Positions 32,960 through 41,837 of a stretch of DNA of 64,000 nt are shown piece by piece. Made by a program: the position numbers and the translations under genes. The stretch's first letter is position 1; each line of letters begins with the position of its first letter. The stretch comes from Tigriopus japonicus (lineage: Eukaryota; Arthropoda; Copepoda; Harpacticoida; Harpacticidae), in the NCBI GenBank assembly GCA_010645155.1, contig CM021320.1, forward strand, positions 4,463,590-4,527,589, given 5' to 3'. The notes below the pieces were generated by a model. It made no database searches. It saw nothing but the letters and a program-made list of their open reading frames with translations, and was not told the DNA's origin.

Positions 32960-34300
32960 TCCATGCATTTCAATGGTGGAAAAGTTTAGAAAAATCTAGT
33001 ATTTCTGGTCGTACAATGTGTTTTGAAAGAGATTTTGAAAATTTGTAACAGAAAACTGAGTTTGTTTTGAGAAAAAGGCATGCACAAATCAGTGTTTGTG
33101 ACTTTGTGACTTAGCGGAAAAGTTTGCAAAAGCATAAGAGAATGTGAACTAAATATATCGGTGGAGCAATTTCCCCCCACAAGTGAAGACAAACAAAAGG
33201 GAGGTAAAAGCTCAAAGTCAATCACATATTGGTACTCATTTTACAATGCCCACCCATATCATTCACTGTACTTCTGCAACACATAAACCACACTGATGAA
33301 TTTGACATCGCAATAAAGACATATATATTTTACAATTGTCATCTTAAGTATGCAAAAGTATATTATCCTAACCAGAACATTAGCTTTAAGGAAAGTCACT
33401 TGGCGTAACTGTCTTTAGAGATTTATACGCATTTATTTCTCGACTAGGTTTAACAAACCACCCCACCGAGCACTTGCTTCACTTCTCATTTTGGCTACCC
33501 TACTGTTCCTCTGCACTTTGGCCTAGCTGACGAGCACAGATATGAGGATACAAGGGCTAGATTCCACTAGATTTGGAATTGTTCACAACCTCTCATCCAT
33601 GGACTTGAAAAACAAAAAGACGGAAAGGAACCAAAAAGTGCGTTCAACGGACCCCAAAAGCGGCAGATTTGCGCCAAAGCACAAAATATGAAAGCACTTG
33701 TCGCATATTTTTCTCAAAAAAATACAATGAGAGACAAATGAGTCTAAAAAAGTTTTTAAGAAATTTTAATGGAAAAGATGTCTATCAAAAAGGGCAAAAA
33801 AGTTTTAAAAAGTTCTACTTTTTAACCCTTGCTCTAGTTATGACCTACTCCAAAAACTTTTAGGAATCGCTTGTGAAGGTACAGAGACACAAAAGTAGAG
33901 TTTTTTTTCATGAGGTTTCATTAGCTTGATTTTATTATTTTTTATTACGCTGCTTGCAGCGCCAAGGAAATTTTAATTTTGCACCAATAGTCTGGGAAGT
34001 CCAGCAATTGTAGCAATGGCTTTAATAATGGTAGCTTTGTCTTGATTATCTTTTTTTTTTGCCTGAGCGAAAAAATAAAATATTTGTTAAGTACATATTT
34101 TTGATGCTGTACTTTGATGGTGGAAACTCTATTCCCTCAAAGTGTATTTAAAATTATCTTACTGTGGTTTTTGAATTTATGAATGAATATGAATTTTTTT
34201 ACCCATTATTATCGGTTTTTTTTCTTTTGCAAACTGCTGTCTACTCAAGTCTCAAAAGTTGTTTTAGAAATGATAAAACCTGAAAAATTTGTCGCATCGT
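32960..34300. other. Intergenic, nothing recognised
   Basis: AT-rich spacer before the second cuticle promoter, with runs such as AAAAAGTTTT. No gene or paired termini recognised. Confidence 0.35.
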
Positions 34301-34305
34301 TCGTA

Positions 34306-34410
34306 CACGTGTGAAAAAGCTTAATGTCAAGCATTTGCAAACCAGAACTTGTTGAAGCCCATCCTTTGGCTATAAAAGAGCATTCCAATATGAACTTTCA
34401 TCATCAGTTT
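34306..34410 (+). promoter_or_regulatory. Cuticle gene promoter (copy 2)
   Basis: The upstream block at 34306-34339 starts CACGTGTGAAAAAGCTTAAT, continues GTCAAGC and ends TTTGCA. TATAAAA is at 34371-34377 and the initiator TCAGT at 34404-34408. Arrangement and sequence match the other three cuticle promoters. Confidence 0.8.
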
Positions 34411-34456
34411 TTGGTTTAACTTCAATCTATACACACCAACAGAAATTATTCCAACA

Positions 34457-34848
34457 ATGCAGGTAAATTTACCAAACAGTCAAAAGCCATCCTTCCTTTC
34501 ACCACTTTTTAAAGATACTTATATTTTTTCCTATAGTGGACTCAAATCCTAAGTTGCGTCGCCCTTTCTTTTACACTCCTTGTTGGAGTCGTGAGTGCAC
34601 AATATGGTGGAGGCCACGGAGGTCATGGAGGCCATGGAGGCCATGGAGGAGGTGGTGGTGGAGGACACTACTCCTTTGGCTACAAAGTCAATGATGGCTA
34701 CAACAACTTTGGTCATTCTGAAACCCGAAGCGGTGGCTCCACCAAAGGTCAATACCACGTGAAGCTTCCGGATGGCAAGCTCCAAACTGTCAATTATCAT
34801 GCGGATGGTTATTCCGGATACGTGGCTAAAGTGAGCCATGGATATTGA
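34457..34848 (+). CDS. RR-type cuticle protein, Gly-His rich (copy 2)
   Basis: Exons 34457-34462 (ATG CAG) and 34537-34848, with a 74-base phase-0 intron, encode 105 residues. The signal peptide ends GVVSA before Gln-Tyr-Gly. A shorter GGHGG repeat and a GGGGGG stretch lead to the chitin_bind_4 domain, which is identical in residues to copy 1 from HYSFGYKV to SHGY. The expected role is chitin binding in the cuticle. The 3' untranslated region contains AATACATTTAGCGTAAC, which recurs at 36988. Confidence 0.92.
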
Positions 34849-34976
34849 TTGCAGAAATAACCGTGTCAAGTTTTGCTGGCCAAGAATACATTTAGCGTAA
34901 CATGCTCTAAGACAAATAGAAAATAAATGCCTATAAATTTCCCATTTTACTAGTTCAGGCCTTTAATTGTTTCCAT

Positions 34977-35080
34977 AAGCTCCAAACTGTCTACAGTATT
35001 ATCACGGGATGGTTATTCTGGATGTGTGGCCAAAGTGAGCCATAGAGACTGATTGCAAAAGTATTTGCTGGACTAAAATT
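34977..35080 (+). pseudogene. Cuticle gene 3'-end fragment
   Basis: AAGCTCCAAACTGTC, then GGATGGTTATTCTGGAT, GGCCAAAGTGAGCCAT and GATTGCAAAA follow the order of the end of the cuticle coding sequence and its early 3' untranslated region. The frame has small insertions and the terminal HGY codons are altered. It lies 130 bases downstream of copy 2, so it is probably a partial tandem duplication. Confidence 0.85.
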
Positions 35081-35404
35081 AAAAAGCTTTTTTCATTTGA
35101 ACTGTTTCGGATACGTATACGGATGCAAGGCAATCCCAACATATTGAATATAGACCTTCAGAGTTCAAATTTGTAGTTCTTATGAGTACTAAGATTGTAT
35201 GTTCTATGTTTTTGTACCTTCTATGAGTCGTTGACAAACTTTTGGCTTTTCTTTTACATTTCATTGTGCAACGCATAACTCAAACTTAAAGTTTATTTTT
35301 CTGAAGATCAACTAATATTGTTTTAGTTTGTCACACGAATGAAAAAAAGTATAGTTCTAAAAGTTTCATCCCTCCTTTTTTTGAGTGTGTCTGAAAATGA
35401 TCAC

Positions 35405-36772
35405 TAGAGGCCGGGAAAAAATGTTGGAAAAACGTCCAAAAAATGTCATTAAAATGTCAGGAAAAAGGGCAAAAAATGTTGATATATAGGGCAAAAAGGG
35501 CAAAAAATTTTGAAATTTAGGGCAAAAAATGTAGGACAATACGCAAAAAATAACTGTTTTATTGCTTTGACGCACCTCAGTTTTGACCAATTTCTGAGAT
35601 CAGCAAGCATCAGTGTAAAAATTTAATGGCTGGAAAAGGACTGCTATCTTACGCTGCAACTTTGCTGTGAAGTGATGTTTGCTATCAAACACCTTTTTCT
35701 ATCGTATTTGGCAATTCTGTTCAAATTCACTGCAGAACTGCACCGTTTTAAGGGCCTTCTTGGGCTAGGCGTCAGTTGAAGTTCGGCCGTCCTGTGGTGA
35801 GAGGTTCTTCCTTGAGAAGACTACTTAATACAGTGTGACCAGACATCTGAAGGAAATAATGCCATCAAAACAGTTTATGTTTTAGGTGAGATAGCACATT
35901 CAGACTCTTTGAAAGGCAATAGATATTATTATTATTACTCATTTATTGCGATGTCTTTTATCATCAACATGGTTTCGAAACATTACAAAAGTAAAGCGTA
36001 TGGTATGGATGTGCCAAATCACCACAGATCAAACATATGTCTTTAAATGAACAAAATATTTCTGAAATACAATACAATACAATACAATATGCAATCATCA
36101 GTAGGAATGGGATGGAATTCTTTCCTACTGCAATTAACATGGTGTTCAGCGTCAAGTATTTTCCGAAATATTAGCCTTCGGTGCCTCGGGTACACTGAAA
36201 TCAGAGGAAGAACGCGGCTTCGCCAGAAGTATGAAGGAATATCAGAAAAAAGAGTGATTGAGGGCGGTTTGGGAAGGTCGTTGAAAAGGGTGAGCTGAAC
36301 TCCCTTGAAATAGATATTAAACTCTGAGTAAATAATGGCAACAGTGCCAACAAAAAACATACTTTACTCTACTCATAGCTATTTACCCACGTAAAATAAT
36401 CACGGAAACAGGGGTCACAAAGTTTCTGATTTGAACTTTTTCACAACTTTTTGACAAAAAGAAACTTAAAGGGCACTTTTCCCCCTTTCCAAAGATTTGA
36501 AATAAATTGGCATTGTAAAATGTGAAGTTGAAGAATGACAATTTTAGCAGGAAATTTTGGCGGGAAATTTCAAGCCTTCATTCATTTGATTAATTGGTCC
36601 TTCAGAACCGGTTTGGGATGACATTTTTGAGCAAAAATTACAAAAAATGTTAAAAAAATGTTGAAAATTTCCAAAAAATGTCAAATAAAATTAAAATATT
36701 ATATTCACGTAATATTGGCAAAAAATGTAAAAAATTATTTTTAATGTAAAAAAAAATTTTCCCGGGCTCTAA
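35405..36772. mobile_element. hAT-like element with GGGCAAAAAATGT arrays
   Basis: The ends are TAGAGGCCGGGAAAAAATG and TTTTCCCGGGCTCTA. The flanks ATGATCAC and TTGATCAC agree at seven of eight bases (the right one begins two bases after the matched terminus). Both subterminal zones are arrays of AAAATGT and GGGCAAAAAATGT. The interior includes a short (ATACA)n run near 36066-36085. No transposase was recognised. Confidence 0.75.
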
Positions 36773-36987
36773 ATTGATCACTCTGAGTCATGCAAGAGTA
36801 GGGGAAATAGAAAAAAATCTCCTCTTCTCTTTTTCTCTCTCATCTCCTCATTCTCTTAAGGGTGACTGATAGTAGGTCTAAAAGCTAGTACTTGAAACTT
36901 ACAATAACATTGTAATAAGTCAGATATATGATATTTTAAAATGTTGACATCTAATTTCAGTACAATCTTCTATAATTTTAATTTATA

Positions 36988-37075
36988 ATACATTTAGCGT
37001 AACATGCTCTCAGTTAAATCCGAAAGGAATGCATAAAAAATTCTCATTTTTCAATATAGGCCTTTCTTTTTGTTT
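36988..37075 (+). pseudogene. Orphan copy of a cuticle gene 3' untranslated region
   Basis: AATACATTTAGCGTAACATG, then a CTCT run, AATGC and TAAAAATTC-like text ending AGGCCTTT, matches 34888-34972 in order. No coding part accompanies it. It lies just outside the hAT-like element 35405-36772. Confidence 0.75.
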
Positions 37076-37539
37076 CAGCGTGGCATAGCGCAGTTTTATT
37101 TAATAGGATTATTGTTAAGGAAGGTGTCCTGGCCGTTAAAAGATATACGCCAAACAGTATTACTGAACAGGGACCCCTGAATTTATATTACAATTATATA
37201 GGCTATCCGTGTACTAAATAACAATATTGGTAAGCTTTGAACTACCACTTTTTATCTTTTCAAGCCTTCATTAAAAAAAATAACGACAACTATATATGAA
37301 CTTCCTATCTGGTGGTTCTTTTGGCCTTATTTCATAGTAGTGGAAAAATTTTAAAGGATTCACGATTCAAAAAAGTTAAACCATACCTTTTTCCAAAATG
37401 AAACTTAGAGACTCTTCGTCAATTGGTGAAATCGGTCAATTCAATTGGTCAATTCAATTGGTCAATTGGTCTGCATAAACGTACAAGCTTAATTTTCATA
37501 ATTTAAATGTTCCTAAACATTAGCACGTTTTACATCTTC

Positions 37540-39475
37540 TTTTTGCATTTTTGTTAAATTTGATTTTTGCATTTTTGGAACTTTTTATTGACATCTTCAG
37601 TAGTGGGTTGATCAGGACTAGTATTTAAAAAATTGTCCAATCCTGCCTTAAATGCTGTTAGAGGATCAGCTCCTACATATTCCCGACGAAGACTAATGGG
37701 CAATAAATTGAACAAAGAAGAAGACCGATGAAGAAGAGAGGAGGACTTCATTGATCGAACTAGCTGGATTCCTTGGGATTTGGAGGTGCTCCCAGAACGC
37801 ACGTAAAACCTCTACGATCGCTACAATTGATCTCAAATCCAGGGTTAGGACAGAGCCCATGAATGCTCTTGAAAACATACAGTATCAGATACCTTTCATA
37901 CCTTCTCTGAGTACTGTACAGCCCTAACTTCTGGAGCCTCTCCCAATACGAGAGCTCTCTCATTCCTGTGATGTTCCTAGTGAAACGTATTTGGACCTGC
38001 TCGACCTTTGCAAAACTGCCGAACTCATTGGAGCCCAAATGGGGGAATCATATTCAAGATGCGGTTGAACAATCGACTTGTACAGAGTTGGCATCGTAAT
38101 ACTATCTCTGGACTTGAAAGTGCGATAGATCCAGCCACATGTTTGAAATGCCTTCCCCACTTTCAACTGGATATGCTCATCAAACTTTCCATCATCTTGG
38201 GTGACAACTCCATTGCTCAATTTCACAACCTCCATTGTCTTTGAGCGGAACATCTAGTTTTGACACCCCATACGTCATTGTGCGGAATTTCATCCCGTTC
38301 AATGCCATGTTACTCTCGCCATCCCAAGAGTAGACTTTCTCCAAGTCATCTACTAAACATTTTGAGTCCTGACCATTCCTTTCACAAACTAATTTTGTAT
38401 AATCAGCATATGAAGAAATACTGGCTTTTGTTCTAAACTTCTGGAGAGGGGCAATAAAGAGAATAAACAGGAGCGGGCCTAAAATTGCACCTTGCGGAAC
38501 ACCTGACTTGACATCATATATGCCCCTAAATGATCCTTCAATTATTTGCTTCCTATCACTCAAGAAACTATCAATCCATTGCAGGACCTTACCCTGGATC
38601 CCAAACTCTTTGAGTTGATCAAGCAAAAGATCATGATCTACCTTATCAAAGACCTTGGCAAAGTCAAGATAGACTACAACTACTGACTTATTAATAGGGG
38701 TGCAGATTTCTGGCAAATAAAACATGCCTTTTAGGCCCAAAAAATGGCAAATAAAAACGTCCAAAATGGCAAATAAACAAAGAAATGGCAAATAAAATGG
38801 CAAATAAAAATAGAAATGGCAAAGAAAAAAGCAAATAACCAAAGAAATGACAAATAAAATGGCAAATAAACAAAGAAATGGCAAATGAAATGGCAAATAG
38901 ACACGAAAAATTACCGAAATATAGCAAAACTAGCCACTAAATTCGGAAAATGAGCATTATGTTTTACCAACAATAAAATGGAATGCAAGTGTATGAGAAT
39001 TTAATAGAAAATATTTTGATTCCATTGAAAAATAAATAAATCCTGGAAAAAACTATTTTGGCCAAAAATTTCTTTTGCTTATTTTTTGCCAAAAATCCCC
39101 CATTTTTCTTTGATGTAGCCAAAAAACGACAAATTTTGTATTCAATTGCCCAAAAACCGACCAATTTTGTATTTATTTGCCCAAAAAATGGCAAATAAAT
39201 GCAAAAATGGCAAATAAACTTTAAAAGCTAGCAAATAAACATGTTTTTGGGCATAAAATCTTTTTTGCCTGAAATCTGCACCCCTACTTATGACTTCTAA
39301 GCTCCTCAATGATCTGCTTAATATGGTTAACCAACTGGGTGACTGTACTAAACCCTGTCTGTAAATCTGAAAGAGTTGATCTTACAAAGAAAGTACAATG
39401 ATGAAAATGACTTGGCAGATAACAATTCTTAAGATACATTTGCATCATTCCCGTTTTTTCGACTTTCCCCAACGC
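37540..39475 (-). pseudogene. CR1/jockey-like retrotransposon, reverse transcriptase copy D (paralogue of 22930-25080)
   Basis: From high to low coordinates: FSTVTQLVNHIKQIIEELRS (39284-39472), an inserted hAT-like element (38695-39286), then VVVVYLDFAKVFDKVDHDLL, SGVPQGAILGPLLF and SSYADYTKLVC (38192-38690). The C-terminal parts WIYRTFKSRDSITM and LLPISLRREYVGADPL run to about 37560. The catalytic box is YADY, so one catalytic Asp is lost. Frameshifts separate the parts. It carries the uninterrupted CTGTACAG site (37914-37921) that is disrupted in the other copy. Confidence 0.87.
38695..39286. mobile_element. hAT-like element with ATGGCAAATAAA arrays
   Basis: The ends are TAGGGGTGCAGATTTC and GAAATCTGCACCCCTA. 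The flanks CTTATTAA and CTTATGAC agree at six of eight bases. The interior is dominated by AAATGGCAAATAAA units that create long but meaningless - strand frames. It splits a conserved reverse transcriptase frame between two adjoining motifs. Confidence 0.85.
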
Positions 39476-39948
39476 TCTATTTTCCGAAGTGACGATGTAC
39501 GGGAAAAACAGTGGTATTGATTTTTACCCTTCATACAAGCCAGGTGTTAAGCAAACCATAGGCATTCAAGGTGATTTTCATCTTTGGCTTCAATCACGAC
39601 TTATAGACTGTTCAATACCTCTTTCGCTTCATTTGGAGCACCCGGTACAGCATTGCGTTCCTGAAACGACTTACATTTTACAGTTTGCAAAAGAACATTT
39701 GTTGCTTCATTGGGAAATGAAGCGAATGAAAAACGAGTGTTTCTTGGGCTGTTTGGACCGTTACCGTAACAGCAATTTTCAAGCAACCATAGCATTAACG
39801 TGTACTTTACGAAAAAGGAACGAATTGTTGTTCATATAATTTTCGTTGCACCGGCTGTTTCGGTTCTTTTGGAGCACCTGGTACATATCGGTACCCGATT
39901 ATGTGTTAAATAGGAAATGAAACTTTAGAAACTCGCAGGATCTTTCGT

Positions 39949-40050
39949 ACGTGCGGAAATGTTTTAATGTCAGGCGTTTGCAAACCAGAAATTTGATCGA
40001 GTCCATTCTAACTATAAAAGATCATTCCGATCAGGATTATCATCAGTTTT
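39949..40050 (+). promoter_or_regulatory. Cuticle gene promoter (copy 3)
   Basis: The upstream block at 39949-39982 starts ACGTGCGGAAATGTTTTAAT, continues GTCAGGC and ends TTTGCA. TATAAAA is at 40013-40019 and the initiator TCAGT at 40043-40047. The same module as in the other three copies. Confidence 0.8.
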
Positions 40051-40095
40051 TGGTTTACCATCCCCGTGTTCACATCAATATACACAATACCAAAA

Positions 40096-40471
40096 ATGCA
40101 GGTATAATTAGAAAGAAGTGATTTTTTTTCCCTCATATCGTTCACAACACAACCATTTTTTGTAGTGGAATCATACCAGTGGCGTGATTCTCGTTTCTTT
40201 CGCACTCCTTTCTGGAATTGTGAGTGCACAATACGGTGGAGGCCACGGAGGTCATGGAGGCCATGGAGGAGGAGGTGGTGGTGGAGGAGGACACTATTCC
40301 TTTGGCTACAAGGTCAATGATGGCTACAACAACTTTGGCCATTCAGAAACCCGAAGCGGTGGCTCCACCAAAGGTCAATACCACGTCAAACTTCCGGATG
40401 GTAAACTCCAAACTGTCAATTATCATGCAGATGGTTATTCTGGTTATGTGGCCAAAGTGAGTCATGGGTAG
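40096..40471 (+). CDS. RR-type cuticle protein, Gly-His rich (copy 3, C-terminal Tyr lost)
   Basis: Exons 40096-40101 (ATG CAG) and 40166-40471, with a 64-base phase-0 intron, encode 103 residues. The signal peptide (about residues 1-21, ending IVSA) has a less hydrophobic start (WNHTSG) than its paralogues. A short GGHGG repeat and a run of glycines precede the chitin_bind_4 domain. The domain is identical to copies 1 and 2, except that the final Tyr codon is replaced by TAG, so the protein ends SHG. A second stop (TGA) follows in register, where the other copies stop. Function is expected to be unaffected. Confidence 0.9.
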
Positions 40472-41145
40472 TGATCGGACTAGATGCTCTAGATCGGACA
40501 ATGTTGCGCTTGAAAATTGCTGGACAAGAATAAAGAGTCTCTTCCTCTTGATTGCATCATTGAATGTCAGAAATAGTATCGTTACAAGGCGAAAAAAGTT
40601 CAAAATGTGTTGCGAAAAAGGAGTTTTGATGTTCAAAATATGTCTAAAAAAGTTTTTAAAGTTGCAAACGGTTGAAAAAGTTATTTGAGCTTAAAAATTC
40701 AAAAAGGCAAATCAAAAGTTTGTGATATTATTCCCTTCAAGTTGTCACTGTTAGCCTAAAAAATTTGTTTTGATATTTTTTCGATCAGAAGCCTTTTATT
40801 CTTGATGTTTAGGTCGAAAAGTTTTGCGCTCAATCCCCCCCTTGGACAATTTGGCGAATTTATCTAAATGTCGAAACAAAGTGTTCCGGTTTTGAAAAGA
40901 ACAAAAGAGTTTTTCATGAAATTTATTTTTGTTTTAATTGTGTAATTTTTGTATAATATTTTTTGTCTTTAATTACTAGTGTTGTAAAAAATGCAATAGA
41001 AGTTCGGAAAAAGTTTGAAAAGGCAAAAGAGTTTTGTTCTACCCAAAAGAGCTAGATTTTTGGGGGGAAGTGGTAATTTAAAACTTTTTTCTCCCAAGTC
41101 ATCATGTTCCCATCAATATTAGGTAAATAGATATAGACCGATGGT

Positions 41146-41617
41146 GTACGAGGGGTATACCAAAAAGAATGTAAACGACCTTGTAATTTTTTATCCAAAC
41201 AACCAATTTTAAGAAATCAAGAAGAGGAGAGGAGAAGGGGAAGACCTGGGATCGAACCCATGAACCCAAGCTTAGCTCGGTCGCGCGTTAGTCAACTACG
41301 CTTCACCATCTTCCCCTATTATAATTATTAGACTGATCATCATGTAATGACATTTTTCAGCCTTTCGTTGATCCCATTGAGGAAAACACCGGAAAAAATA
41401 ACATACAGAACCTGGAGGGTCTCCAGAGAACTCCCGTAAGGGTCAGCAAAAACTACTCTAAAGATACCTTTGCTAACTGCTTCAAGGAGCAAGTCCACTT
41501 TTGGAAATTGATTAAATCTCAAAATTTTGATCATGTCCAAATATAGTTTTTTTTATGATTGATTAGATAAAGTTCTCAAGTTATTGCACCATTTGCATTC
41601 TTTTTGGTACGCCCCTT
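41146..41617. mobile_element. Element with CCAAAAAGAATG termini
   Basis: The left end GGGGTATACCAAAAAGAATG and the right end CATTCTTTTTGGTACGCCCC are inverted repeats. On the - strand, PKVDLLLEAVSKGIFRVVFA is conserved with the relative at 59909-61560, where PKVQLLLEAGSEGIFRGVFA is readable. A tRNA-like sequence sits inside (41237-41316). The superfamily is not certain; Tc1/mariner is possible from the ends. Confidence 0.7.
41237..41316 (-). ncRNA. tRNA-like sequence, probable SINE head
   Basis: An 80-base sequence with a perfect 7-bp acceptor stem (GGGGAAG/CTTCCCC), an A-box-like region and the B box GGTTCGATCCC. The T loop is one base short and the D and anticodon arms do not fold cleanly. 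It is therefore more like a tRNA-derived SINE or tRNA pseudogene than a working tRNA. It is embedded in the terminal-repeat element 41146-41617. Confidence 0.55.
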
Positions 41618-41837
41618 GTAATATGCAATTATCTAATTTTTTAATTAATATCTTTGGTTTCGCTTAACATCCGATTTGCTTGATGTCAATATTAACCTGA
41701 ACCACCTGCATTAACAAAAATCTTTTTTTGTTTATGAAATCATTGTTATTGGTATATTTTCCGTCTCTTTGGGGCAGAATTGTTGAAGATTCAAAATTTC
41801 ATGAGTTTACGCGACAAAAATCTTTCATCTCTTAATC

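Noticed and set aside
38691..38927. A Phe/Cys/His-rich membrane-like protein on the - strand
   Set aside because: It is the AAATGGCAAATAAA array of a hAT-like element; the hydrophobic look comes from the repeat composition.
39489..39839. A 116-codon + strand frame between the retrotransposon and cuticle copy 3
   Set aside because: No recognisable domain, signal or splice structure; it may be part of an undefined repeat.
41237..41316. A functional tRNA gene
   Set aside because: The acceptor stem and B box are good, but the T loop is short and the D and anticodon arms do not pair properly, so a SINE head or pseudogene is more likely.
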